NCBI GenBank assembly: GCA_023512345.1
Contig: JAILZT010000002.1
Coordinates: forward strand, 248,001 to 312,000
Direction of reading: 5' to 3'
Length of the DNA: 64,000 nt
DNA from: Paenibacillus sp.
GTDB lineage: Bacteria; Bacillota; Bacilli; Paenibacillales; Paenibacillaceae
The notes under the pieces are model-generated. The model was not told where the DNA came from. It saw only the letters and a program-made list of their open reading frames with translations, and did not search any database. Shown here in pieces: positions 26,335-35,125 of the stretch (the first letter of the stretch is position 1; every line of letters begins with the position of its first letter). The position numbers and the translations under genes are program-made.

Positions 26335-28203
26335 GTGTCATTCATTAACGGTAAACGTTGGATTGTGAAACCATTTATATTTTTTACTTTAATTTTTGTT
26401 TTAAAAAGCTTTTTAGCTTGGGGTGTTATCTTCGGAGACATGCTCCCCTGGAAATCATTACTAACTGAGATCCCCTTCGTATGGGCCCTCTTCTGCATCA
26501 TTGAGCGTTTCGCATCTAAACGCAAACTCGGATATTACATGACCGTTAATTTGCTGGTAACTGCGATATTCTTCGCCGCCATTATGTATTTCAAATATTA
26601 TGGAGTCATTGTCACCTATCATGCCCTTGAGCAGGTGAATCAGGTAACCGCCGTTCGTAACAGTGTATTTTCGTTGATGGATCCTTATTATTTACTTATC
26701 TTTTTGGATATCCTCGTCCTTGGTTATTATTTCTTACGGAATAAGAAGGGCCGTGACCTGAAGAAGCAGATTAATCGTAAAGGCAGTAGAGGTGTAGGCA
26801 TAGTTACTGTAATCTTCATTATCTCACTGGGACTGTGTCTCTTCAACATCCTTCCTAATCAAGCCAGCATGAATGAAATTAAAAAGGCGCAGGAAATGGG
26901 TATTCTGAGTTATGAGGCTTACACTATCTTCGCTTCAGAGAAGAAGGAAATTGTAAACACACGTGACATTACGCAAGAATCCATTAATAAGCTTAAAGGA
27001 ATAAGCCCCACGGTGAACCCGCAATCCCCTAATGCGGCTGCTAAGGGTAAAAACCTTATCATCATTCAACTGGAATCCTTCCAAAGTTTCCTGCTCGGGT
27101 TGAAACTCGACGGTCAGGAAGTAACACCGAACCTTAACCGACTTATGGAGGATAGTATTTATTTCTCTAATTTCTATCAAATGGTCGGTCAGGGAAATAC
27201 CTCGGATGCTGAATTTGTAGTGAACACTTCTTACTACATTCCTCCACGAGGTGCGGCTACCATGTCTTATGTAGATAAGGTGCTGCCAAGTCTCCCTCGT
27301 CTGCTGAAGGAGAACGGGTATCAAACAGCAACATTCCATACCAATGACGTAGAGTTCTGGAATCGGGGAGAATTGTACAGCTCACTCGGCTGGGACCATT
27401 ATTACGACCATCAATTCTTTGGAGACGAGGATGTCTTTTTCTTCGGAGCTTCTGATGACGTTCTCTATCACAAAACATCCGATAAGCTCAAGGAAATGAG
27501 TGCGGAAGGCAAGCCCTTTTATGCTCAAGTGCTATCCATGTCCGCACACCATCCATTTACCATTCCGGAAGAGAAATACCGGATGAAGCTGCCGGAACGT
27601 TATGAAGGAACCTTTGTAGGCGATTATATTCGCTCCCAGAATTACGCAGATGAAGCGTTCGGCAAGTTCGTCGAGGAACTGAAAGCAGATGGGATCTGGG
27701 ATAACAGTGTATTCATGATTTATGGAGATCACATGGGCTTGCCTATTTACTCGCTGGATCATGATGACAAAGAGCTAATGTCTGAGATCTATGGCTATGA
27801 GTACAGTTACGCCCACATGACCAACATCCCGCTCATTATCCATGGAAGCAGCAATCCTGAGCCGCAAGTTTTGGAACAGGTCGGCGGGGAGATCGACATC
27901 CTGCCAACTGCCGCCGGGCTGCTAGGTATTTCTCTGGAGAACCATTTACATTTCGGTCAAAACCTGTTGACCGAGACTTATAATATTTTGCCACAGCGTT
28001 ATTATCTGCCGTCCGGTTCCTTTATTGGCACCTCGGGGTTGCTAATCCCCGGCAACAGCTTCGAGGATAATACCCAATATCCCATTGCGGTTGGAGGCAA
28101 GACACCTGCTGCAACGGAGGATGAATATAATCGTGCGTTAAGGCTGCTGCAGTTATCAGATAGCTATGTTACACAGCTCCCCGATAAACCGCAGAGTAAC
28201 TAA
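26335..28203 (+). CDS. ltaS: Lipoteichoic acid synthase family phosphoglycerol transferase
   Basis: The 622-residue protein has five N-terminal membrane helices (to about residue 180) and an extracellular sulfatase-fold domain. It would transfer glycerol-phosphate from phosphatidylglycerol to a growing lipoteichoic acid chain. The catalytic Thr is Thr289 in GQGNTSDAEF, the metal ligand Glu247 is in IIQLESFQSF, and YGDHMG holds the paired Asp-His. The start is GTG at 26335 with AAGGCGAGG upstream. Bacillales often have several such enzymes (LtaS, YfnI, YqgS, YvgJ); which role this one has is not clear. Confidence 0.9.
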   Translation: MSFINGKRWIVKPFIFFTLIFVLKSFLAWGVIFGDMLPWKSLLTEIPFVWALFCIIERFASKRKLGYYMTVNLLVTAIFFAAIMYFKYYGVIVTYHALEQVNQVTAVRNSVFSLMDPYYLLIFLDILVLGYYFLRNKKGRDLKKQINRKGSRGVGIVTVIFIISLGLCLFNILPNQASMNEIKKAQEMGILSYEAYTIFASEKKEIVNTRDITQESINKLKGISPTVNPQSPNAAAKGKNLIIIQLESFQSFLLGLKLDGQEVTPNLNRLMEDSIYFSNFYQMVGQGNTSDAEFVVNTSYYIPPRGAATMSYVDKVLPSLPRLLKENGYQTATFHTNDVEFWNRGELYSSLGWDHYYDHQFFGDEDVFFFGASDDVLYHKTSDKLKEMSAEGKPFYAQVLSMSAHHPFTIPEEKYRMKLPERYEGTFVGDYIRSQNYADEAFGKFVEELKADGIWDNSVFMIYGDHMGLPIYSLDHDDKELMSEIYGYEYSYAHMTNIPLIIHGSSNPEPQVLEQVGGEIDILPTAAGLLGISLENHLHFGQNLLTETYNILPQRYYLPSGSFIGTSGLLIPGNSFEDNTQYPIAVGGKTPAATEDEYNRALRLLQLSDSYVTQLPDKPQSN

Positions 28204-28209
28204 TACAGC

Positions 28210-28250
28210 AAGACGGCCATGCTCCCAACTCGGGGCATGGCCGTCTTTTA
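28210..28250. terminator. Bidirectional Rho-independent terminator
   Basis: AAGACGGCCATGC and GCATGGCCGTCTT form a perfect 13-bp stem, T-rich on the plus side. It serves the LTA synthase gene and possibly the convergent marR gene. Confidence 0.88.
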
Positions 28251-28274
28251 TTATGAGAAGACATTGGTTAAGTT

Positions 28275-28706
28275 CTAGCGTTCTTGCCTCTCGATCTTAT
28301 CGAAATACTCAGCAAATCTTTGCAGCTCATCGGGTTTCAGTATAGATAACTGCTCACTCAGCAGCATTTCGGAGCGACGCTTACCCTCAGCCTGTATACT
28401 TTGGCCTTTTTCCGTAATTGAAACCACAACGGCTCTGCGGTCATTCTCATCTGTTTCGCGGCTGATCAGACCCAGAATTTCCATCCGGTCCAGCATAACC
28501 GTGACCGCACTCGATTTGACCTCCATCTTCTCCGCCAGATGTACTACTCTCGATTTCTTTTCTTTGGCTATCATACTAAGAAGCGAATACTGAGGAAAGG
28601 TAAGACCCAGCTCTTTCTGCGTGGCCATTCCAGATATAATTTTTCGTTGAACCCTCCACATGGATAACCCTATGCTTTCGACAAGCGGGTCCTTTTGTTG
28701 CGCCAT
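28275..28706 (-). CDS. MarR-family transcriptional regulator
   Basis: The 143-residue protein has a MarR winged helix: VVHLAEKMEVKSSAVTVMLDRMEILGLISRE, then the wing DENDRRAVVVSITEKG. Effector and targets are unknown; neither neighbour is an obvious drug exporter. I start at the ATG at 28706 (MAQQKD) with GGGAG upstream; an ATG nine codons earlier remains possible. It is divergent from the chemoreceptor gene, which it may or may not control. Confidence 0.85.
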   Translation of the reverse strand: MAQQKDPLVESIGLSMWRVQRKIISGMATQKELGLTFPQYSLLSMIAKEKKSRVVHLAEKMEVKSSAVTVMLDRMEILGLISRETDENDRRAVVVSITEKGQSIQAEGKRRSEMLLSEQLSILKPDELQRFAEYFDKIERQER

Positions 28707-28925
28707 TCTGTTCAGCTCCCGGTTACAAGTCATACTTTAAGCCTACCATTTTATAGGGTTTGTATTCAATGTTTTGGTGTGATGTCAGCTTTCTTACAAA
28801 AAGGAACATATTCCGACACAAAAATACAACAATCATGCTAATGCTCTCTTAACACTGTTAAGCTATAATCATAGCAGTGATATAAGACTCACTGAAAACA
28901 AATATCAAGGTTGGTGGAAAACGGA

Positions 28926-30620
28926 ATGAAATTGGCAACTAAATTAACGTGGATGATGCTTAGTGTTTTGCTGCTTGTAGGATCATCCATAGGATTTTTC
29001 GGTTATCGGACGGCTCATAATCAAGTCGATGAGGCTGCCGGAATTGAGCTGGTAGGATGCGCTAATATTACTACCGGCCTTATTGATCCAGCAGATATCT
29101 CAGCTCTAGTTGCCGGTGATAACAGCAAGCTGAGTGCCATTGAAGACCGGATCAGCTGGATTATTGGCCACAAGCCCATATTTAAGGAAGCCTTCATCCT
29201 CTCTCTGGACGGTAAGGTTCTAGCTGCAGATAATAGTTTCAAGGAGAGGGGCTATAAAGCTGGAGATTCCTTTTATTTTAATGACAAAGACAAGAAAATG
29301 ATTACCACCATGAAGCACTCTACATACTCCGAAATATATACATATGAGGGCATCTCTCTTAAAACAGGATACGGTCCCATTTATCAGGATCATGACCCTA
29401 CTAAACCCATTGTTGCATTAATGGCTATCAATTTTGACGGCCCCTTAATTCAAGATCGGACCATGGAAATTATTATTCAGCCCTTTATTATTGGATCAAC
29501 TATCTTAATTATTGCTATCCTGATTGCCTATCTGTTGATTCGACGTATGGTTAGCCCATTGTCGAAGCTGTCCACATCCGTTAATCTCGTAGCCAAGGGC
29601 GATCTTACTCATGATCCAATTCTATTTAACAGCAAGGACGAAATCGGTACGCTGGCCCGTGACTTCAATGACATGACATTAAGTCTCCGGAAGCTCATCA
29701 CGGAAGTTAACGATACCTCCTTACAGGTAGCCTCATCCTCGGAGGAGTTATCCGCTAGTGCTCAGGAAACAAATCGAGCAGGTGAGCATAGCGTCAATAT
29801 TACCATTGAACTAGCCGAAGGTTCACAAACTCAATTGCAAAACTTAGAGGGCAGCTATCAGGCGGTACAAGATATGTCCAGATTCATTGTCGAGATTGCA
29901 GGCAATGCTGACAAAGCCATGAATAACGCTGTTAGTAATGCCGAAAAAGCACGTGAGGGCAGGGAATCGATGGATTCCACTACAGACCAAATGAGTGTAG
30001 TAAGTGGCAGTATTACGGATCTTTCCGGCATTATAGAATCACTATCCAGCCATTCCAAGGAAATTGAGAGCATCGTGGGTACAATTGCAAGTATCGCAGA
30101 AGAAACGAACCTGCTCTCCTTGAACGCCGCAATTGAAGCTGCACGTGCCGGTGAAGAAGGTCGGGGCTTCGCAGTCGTGGCTAACTCCGTAAGAAAGCTT
30201 GCTGAAAGATCTGCCAAGTCCGCTGGACAAATCGGCGATTTGGTCAGCTTGATCGTGAATCAGATGGATAAAGCTGGAGATACCATGAAGCGCTCTACAG
30301 ATGAGATGGATCAGGGCAAAGACATGATCATGTCTGCCGGCCATTCCTTCTCCGAAATCGAGAAGTCCGTATCCGAGATGGCTGCTCAAAGCCAGCAGAT
30401 CTCAACAACCGTTCGCGAGCTGGCTGCGATATCTGATGGGCTTGTTCAATCTATTCAAAGCATTGTGAATGTCTCCAATCTAACCGCTTCAGGAGCGGAG
30501 AGCCTTTCTGCTTCTTCGCAAGAACAGCTAGCTGCAATGGAAGAAGTTGAGGCATCCGCCGCATTCCTCTCCTCCATGGCGGATAAGCTTCAGGTTTTGG
30601 TAGACCAGTTCAAAGTATAA
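28926..30620 (+). CDS. Methyl-accepting chemotaxis protein
   Basis: The 564-residue chemoreceptor has TM1 at about 8-30, an extracellular single-Cache-like sensor (about 35-195), TM2 at about 197-217, HAMP, and a signalling coiled coil with the tip [15 protein letters not shown] and [30 protein letters not shown] start with GGTGG eight bases upstream sets the ATG at 28926. The ligand is unknown. It differs from the first chemoreceptor in the window in its shorter sensor domain. Confidence 0.93.
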   Translation: MKLATKLTWMMLSVLLLVGSSIGFFGYRTAHNQVDEAAGIELVGCANITTGLIDPADISALVAGDNSKLSAIEDRISWIIGHKPIFKEAFILSLDGKVLAADNSFKERGYKAGDSFYFNDKDKKMITTMKHSTYSEIYTYEGISLKTGYGPIYQDHDPTKPIVALMAINFDGPLIQDRTMEIIIQPFIIGSTILIIAILIAYLLIRRMVSPLSKLSTSVNLVAKGDLTHDPILFNSKDEIGTLARDFNDMTLSLRKLITEVNDTSLQVASSSEELSASAQETNRAGEHSVNITIELAEGSQTQLQNLEGSYQAVQDMSRFIVEIAGNADKAMNNAVSNAEKAREGRESMDSTTDQMSVVSGSITDLSGIIESLSSHSKEIESIVGTIASIAEETNLLSLNAAIEAARAGEEGRGFAVVANSVRKLAERSAKSAGQIGDLVSLIVNQMDKAGDTMKRSTDEMDQGKDMIMSAGHSFSEIEKSVSEMAAQSQQISTTVRELAAISDGLVQSIQSIVNVSNLTASGAESLSASSQEQLAAMEEVEASAAFLSSMADKLQVLVDQFKV

Positions 30621-30640
30621 GAAACTGTCCTAACATAGAG

Positions 30641-30683
30641 AAAAGACTGCCTCATATGCCATTACGGCTGGGGCAGTCTTTTT
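30641..30683 (+). terminator. Rho-independent terminator of the chemoreceptor gene
   Basis: AAAAGACTGCC and GGCAGTCTTTTT form an 11-bp stem that ends in the T-run. Confidence 0.85.
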
Positions 30684-30751
30684 AAATACAGAGAACACCT
30701 TCACAACTATCCAAACGAATTCACTACGTTAAGTTATGTATTATTTCTATT

Positions 30752-32764
30752 CTAGACAGCCTTTTTGTCCATAAACCATTGTCCTAATTCATGCACCGGC
30801 ATAGGTTTGCCATAGTAGTATCCCTGCATGACCCTGCAACCCAAGGATTGCAGCAGTTCAATCTGCTCGGTCGTTTCTACACCTTCAGCGATAACCTCCA
30901 TATTGAGATTAGCAGCAATCGCTATAATGTTGCTGATAATGGCTTTTTTGGAGTGCATTTTGCTTTTGCGAATAAATACCTGATCAATCTTGAGCGTATT
31001 AATCGGTATTTCATCTAAGCTGCCTAAGGATGAGAACCCCGTTCCAAAATCGTCCAATGACACTCTTACACCGAGCTTCCTTAGCTTGGACAACAAAACT
31101 ACGGTCTCTTCTATATTGTTCATGGCAATGGATTCAGTGATCTCAAGCTCCAAAAAATGGGGAGCAAGACCCGAGCGGGACAAGGCTTCTTCAACAATAT
31201 CATACAAGCTGTCACCCTCGAACATACGAGCTGACATATTAATGGAGACAGCAACGGCCGCAATATCTTCTTTGTGCCAAAGAACATTTTGACTGCAGAC
31301 CTCATGCAGCATCCAATACGTAATAGGGACAATAAGACCCGTCTCTTCCGCAATTGGAATAAATTCAACCGGGGATATAATTCCGTGTTCCGGATGTCTC
31401 CAGCGTAAGAGTGATTCGAGGCCAACCGTTACATTCGTTACGGAGTCCCATTTGGGTTGATACACAACCATGAACTCCGATCGAGCCAATGCCTTGCGTA
31501 AGTCCTTTTCTAGAGACATGCGGCGCAACTGATAGCGATTCATTTCTTGGTCAAACACACTGAATTTATTCTTTCCGGAATCCTTAGAGGTATAAAGTGC
31601 AGTATCCGCGGCCTTCATCAGTGCAGAACGATCAATCCCATGCGTAGGTGTTAAGCTAATCCCAACACTTGCGGTAACGTAGAGTTCGTTATCTTGGATC
31701 GTGTACGGTTTCTTAACCTCTTGTAATATGGAATGTGCATTCTCCCCTGCCTCTTCCAATGTACAGTGAGGAAGTGCGATCAGAAATTCATCACCGCCGA
31801 GGCGGAACACCTTCCCATTGTCACCAATACAGCGCTGCAGCCTTCCAGCAACCTCCTGTAACAGCATATCGCCAATGTCATGACCCAATGTGTCATTTAT
31901 AGATTTAAATCGATCCAAATCAATAAAGAACACTGCACCGGAAGTCCCTCTGAAAAAATCACTTTCAAAGTATTTCTCCAATCCATGACGGTTCGGCAGC
32001 TCTGTTAGTGGATCATGGTAGGCCATACGTTCAAGCACATGTCGATCTAGAAATACCGCTCCACCAGAAATAGCGAACATAAATAACGTCACCAGAGAAA
32101 CTCCCGTCAGCAATACGACATCCGTCTGCATGAGAAGCGGATTTGGGCCCAGCCAAGTAGTAGGCTCATATCGGCTAGCCCCAATACTTGTGTAGTGCAT
32201 ACTTGTCATCGCAACGCCAATGCATAGTGCAGAGTAGAGCTTCCATCTACTGAACCCTGGAATTTCCTTGAACCTTCGGAACAAATAAATCCCCACGTAA
32301 GAAGACAACACTGCCATCATGAACGCAAGTGCCTGTGTCAGAAAATTATAATGAATGGTTGCCTCAATTTCCATCGAGGACATACCTATAAAATGCATTC
32401 CGGAAATGCCGCCCCCGAGCAAAAAGGAACTGACTATAAGTTGCCAGGTATCAAGATTAGGTGTAAACCCAAGACTGAGCGCAAAATAACAGGCAGTCAT
32501 ACCCACAAGTAAGGACAAAATAGCCATACCTGGATGATACCCAACTTCAAACGGTAAACGACTCGCTAAAATACCGACAAAATGCATCGCCCAAATCCCG
32601 CTGCCCAGTATACATGCTCCTGATAAAAGCCACAAACTGCGGATTTTACCAGTAGCATGCGATACTTTGGAAATCAGGTTAATAGACGAATATGCCGCTG
32701 TTACCGCTAATACGAATGATAATAGAACAATCCATTGATTATAGTGGATTTCCATTTGATCCAT
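30752..32764 (-). CDS. MHYT-GGDEF-EAL c-di-GMP signalling protein
   Basis: The 670-residue protein has an N-terminal MHYT membrane sensor with the repeated Met-His pattern (MHFVG, MHFIGMSS, MHYTSIG), thought to bind a metal and sense a diatomic gas. A GGDEF domain (FRLGGDEF) and an EAL domain follow. The EAL signature reads ESL, but the other catalytic residues stand (SINMSAR, ELEITES, DDFGTGFSS, LKIDQVFI). No RxxD inhibitory site precedes GGDEF. It may act mostly as a phosphodiesterase; the balance of the two activities cannot be read from sequence. AGAGG precedes the ATG. Confidence 0.92.
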   Translation of the reverse strand: MDQMEIHYNQWIVLLSFVLAVTAAYSSINLISKVSHATGKIRSLWLLSGACILGSGIWAMHFVGILASRLPFEVGYHPGMAILSLLVGMTACYFALSLGFTPNLDTWQLIVSSFLLGGGISGMHFIGMSSMEIEATIHYNFLTQALAFMMAVLSSYVGIYLFRRFKEIPGFSRWKLYSALCIGVAMTSMHYTSIGASRYEPTTWLGPNPLLMQTDVVLLTGVSLVTLFMFAISGGAVFLDRHVLERMAYHDPLTELPNRHGLEKYFESDFFRGTSGAVFFIDLDRFKSINDTLGHDIGDMLLQEVAGRLQRCIGDNGKVFRLGGDEFLIALPHCTLEEAGENAHSILQEVKKPYTIQDNELYVTASVGISLTPTHGIDRSALMKAADTALYTSKDSGKNKFSVFDQEMNRYQLRRMSLEKDLRKALARSEFMVVYQPKWDSVTNVTVGLESLLRWRHPEHGIISPVEFIPIAEETGLIVPITYWMLHEVCSQNVLWHKEDIAAVAVSINMSARMFEGDSLYDIVEEALSRSGLAPHFLELEITESIAMNNIEETVVLLSKLRKLGVRVSLDDFGTGFSSLGSLDEIPINTLKIDQVFIRKSKMHSKKAIISNIIAIAANLNMEVIAEGVETTEQIELLQSLGCRVMQGYYYGKPMPVHELGQWFMDKKAV

Positions 32765-32994
32765 CTGTCAACCTCTTCACCCATTAAAGTAATTATCACA
32801 ATCGCTGTAGTTCATTTCTTAGAAGGATTAGTACACGAATATGGGATAAATGGAAGAGTGCGTAATGATTATAGGTACCCCAAAAAGATACGATTAGCAA
32901 TATTTTACTCTTAATTTGGCAGACTGTCTAAGAAAATACTGGATTTTATGCCCTTTTTTTCAGTCTTGCAACAAATGTCCATATTTGACGCCAC

Positions 32995-33987
32995 TCATGG
33001 GAGAGTGAGTCTTACACGTTCTCGGGCTGATCGAAGGCAGGTTTCCAGCAGATTCATATTGTGTATTGCGTCATCAGGTTTAATAAGCGGCTTGCTTCCA
33101 TGGACAGCAGCTGCGAAGTTATCCACTTGTCTAACATAGGGATTAGCCCCTGTAGCCTGTACTAGACGTGTGCCGCTCTCTGTACTCACATAAAAGTCAG
33201 CATCGTCTCTGGCATTGAACGGCATGGGCACTTCTATTCTGCCTTCCGTACCCGTAATTTCCAGCAGTTGACGGTGATACGCCCACATTCCGCAGTCAAA
33301 AATCAAGCTTAGTCCTCCCGGAAACTCCACCAGACCAGAGGCCATCATATCTACATTGTCATGGTCTGGGGAGAAAATCGCATGTACGGTCACTGCTTCC
33401 GGCTCCATACCATACAGTAATCGTGCAGCGCTTAACGGATAACAGCCAATATCATACAGGGAACCACCGCCCCAAGCGGACCGAAAGCGAATATTACTCG
33501 TATCTGTCGCATCGTTATAGGTGAAAGTACCCCTAATGGACCGAAGGTCGCCGATTTCACCACTCGCAATCAGTTCCTGCAGCTCAGCCATCCGCGGATG
33601 ATGTCGATACATGTAGGCTTCTGCCAGATGCACCCCCGCCTTATTACAGGCTTCTACCATTTCTGCAGCTTCTCTGCTGTTCAGTGCAATCGGCTTTTCG
33701 CACAGCACATGCTTGCCGGCTTCAGCAGCCCGTATAACCCACTCCCGGTGAAGATGATTTGGCAAAGGAATATAAATGGCGTCTATCTCTTGATCGGTAA
33801 GCAGTTCTTCATAACTTCCATAGGCCTTCCCGATTCCGAACTCAGCGGCTACAGCACTGCTTTTCTCGAGTCCTCGGCTAGCTACTCCTTGGATGATTCC
33901 ACTTTCGGATTCAACAATAGCAGGCATAACCGATCCCGTAGCAATTTGTGCACAACCCATGATTCCCCAGCGAAGTTTCTGCTTCAT
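32995..33987 (-). CDS. Gfo/Idh/MocA-family oxidoreductase
   Basis: The 330-residue protein begins with a Rossmann fold (LRWGIMGCAQIATGSVMPAI) and has the EKP motif (VLCEKPIALNSREAAEM) and the region MYRHHPRMAELQELI. It resembles dimeric dihydrodiol or xylose dehydrogenase-like members. It would oxidise or reduce a sugar with NAD(P); the substrate is unknown. I start at the ATG at 33987 with AGAGGGG upstream; a TTG two codons earlier is less likely. It ends 10 bases from the stop side of the MenA-like gene's upstream neighbour region on the same strand, so both may share a transcript. Confidence 0.9.
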   Translation of the reverse strand: MKQKLRWGIMGCAQIATGSVMPAIVESESGIIQGVASRGLEKSSAVAAEFGIGKAYGSYEELLTDQEIDAIYIPLPNHLHREWVIRAAEAGKHVLCEKPIALNSREAAEMVEACNKAGVHLAEAYMYRHHPRMAELQELIASGEIGDLRSIRGTFTYNDATDTSNIRFRSAWGGGSLYDIGCYPLSAARLLYGMEPEAVTVHAIFSPDHDNVDMMASGLVEFPGGLSLIFDCGMWAYHRQLLEITGTEGRIEVPMPFNARDDADFYVSTESGTRLVQATGANPYVRQVDNFAAAVHGSKPLIKPDDAIHNMNLLETCLRSARERVRLTLP

Positions 33988-34003
33988 CGCCAACCCCTCT
34001 TTC

Positions 34004-34963
34004 TTAAATCAACTCTAATGATTTTAGTAATATTGCTATACCTAGAACTAAGATCCGAGCGACATTCATTAGAACGAAGTTTTTGACAGACAGGATGAAA
34101 GTGGTCGCTTTGTCCTGGTTTTTAGCAAAAACAGCCATATTTTTCCGAAGTGGTATAAGTGTTAGCAATAATAATAGCACCAGCAGAACATTCACTCCTA
34201 AAAGGAGTAATACAATTAAATCTATAAAAGAGATGTAATACAGTAAATTGAACAGCAAAATCGCATTTTTTTTGCCAATGTAGACTGGAAGGGTGTATCT
34301 GCGGTTTTCAACATCATCTTCAATATCGCAAATATTATTGGCCAGCATGATTCCCGCAATCCCCAGAATCGCCGGCACGGAGAACCAAAAAAGGTAAAGA
34401 ACCTCCACAATATTAATATGCAATTGGACCCAGCCCTGTTGGATTAGAAGCGTCACAACACTGTCATCGGTATGGATATAAGCCGAAATGAAAATGATCA
34501 CGAAGCCCATGAAGAGGCCGGAGAAAAGCTCACCCAGCGGCATCCGCGAAATAGGTATCGGCCCGAAAGAATACAAGATCCCTATAAGAAACGATAACCC
34601 TCCAAGCAAGAAGACAAGAAGCCCGGTCTGCGTGACCAACGCAATCCCGCCGCCAGCTGCCAATAACAGCAAGGTCACTATGGTTGCGACTACAACACTC
34701 TCTTTCAGCTTGTGATGAACAATGGCGTTATGTGTTTCGTAACCGTAGCCATGCTTTTTGGAAGCTTTTTTAAAATCATAATAGTTATTAATAGCCGTCG
34801 TTGCCATATCAAAGCTCAACAGAGACAAAAACATTAACAGAGCACGCAGCACATAAAAGTCATCAAACCGGTAGAGCGCATAAAGTGTTCCCATAAAAAA
34901 AGGGATCATACTGGCAACCTTCGTCTGAATCTCAACAAATTTCAAAAAACTTCTCACATTCAC
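34004..34963 (-). CDS. menA: UbiA-family prenyltransferase, MenA-like
   Basis: The 319-residue protein has eight or nine membrane helices and both Asp-rich motifs of UbiA enzymes: NNYYDF near residue 60 and NNICDIEDDVENRRYT near 210. The second resembles MenA, which attaches the polyprenyl chain to 1,4-dihydroxy-2-naphthoate on the way to menaquinone. The start is GTG with GGGAGA upstream. A perfect Fur box is centred about 32 bases before the start, so iron may control it. A related prenyl acceptor cannot be excluded. Confidence 0.82.
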   Translation of the reverse strand: MNVRSFLKFVEIQTKVASMIPFFMGTLYALYRFDDFYVLRALLMFLSLLSFDMATTAINNYYDFKKASKKHGYGYETHNAIVHHKLKESVVVATIVTLLLLAAGGGIALVTQTGLLVFLLGGLSFLIGILYSFGPIPISRMPLGELFSGLFMGFVIIFISAYIHTDDSVVTLLIQQGWVQLHINIVEVLYLFWFSVPAILGIAGIMLANNICDIEDDVENRRYTLPVYIGKKNAILLFNLLYYISFIDLIVLLLLGVNVLLVLLLLLTLIPLRKNMAVFAKNQDKATTFILSVKNFVLMNVARILVLGIAILLKSLELI

Positions 34964-34986
34964 CGGTCAATCTCCCTTTTCATTTT

Positions 34987-35003
34987 GTGATAATAATTAT
35001 CAC
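34987..35003. promoter_or_regulatory. Fur box between the menA-like and CHASE4-GGDEF-EAL genes
   Basis: GTGATAATAATTATCAC is a perfect 17-bp palindrome containing the 7-1-7 Fur box TGATAAT-A-ATTATCA. It lies 24 bases from the menA-like start and about 120 from the divergent gene. Confidence 0.75.
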
Positions 35004-35125
35004 TGATATTATACAACAAATTCTGCATATATTGTGGAGGTTTTAACGATGCTTTTTGGGTCCTAATCATGCTACACTTACAATAGAACCACGTCCTTAC
35101 ATCTAAGCACCTTAAGGGGATTCCT

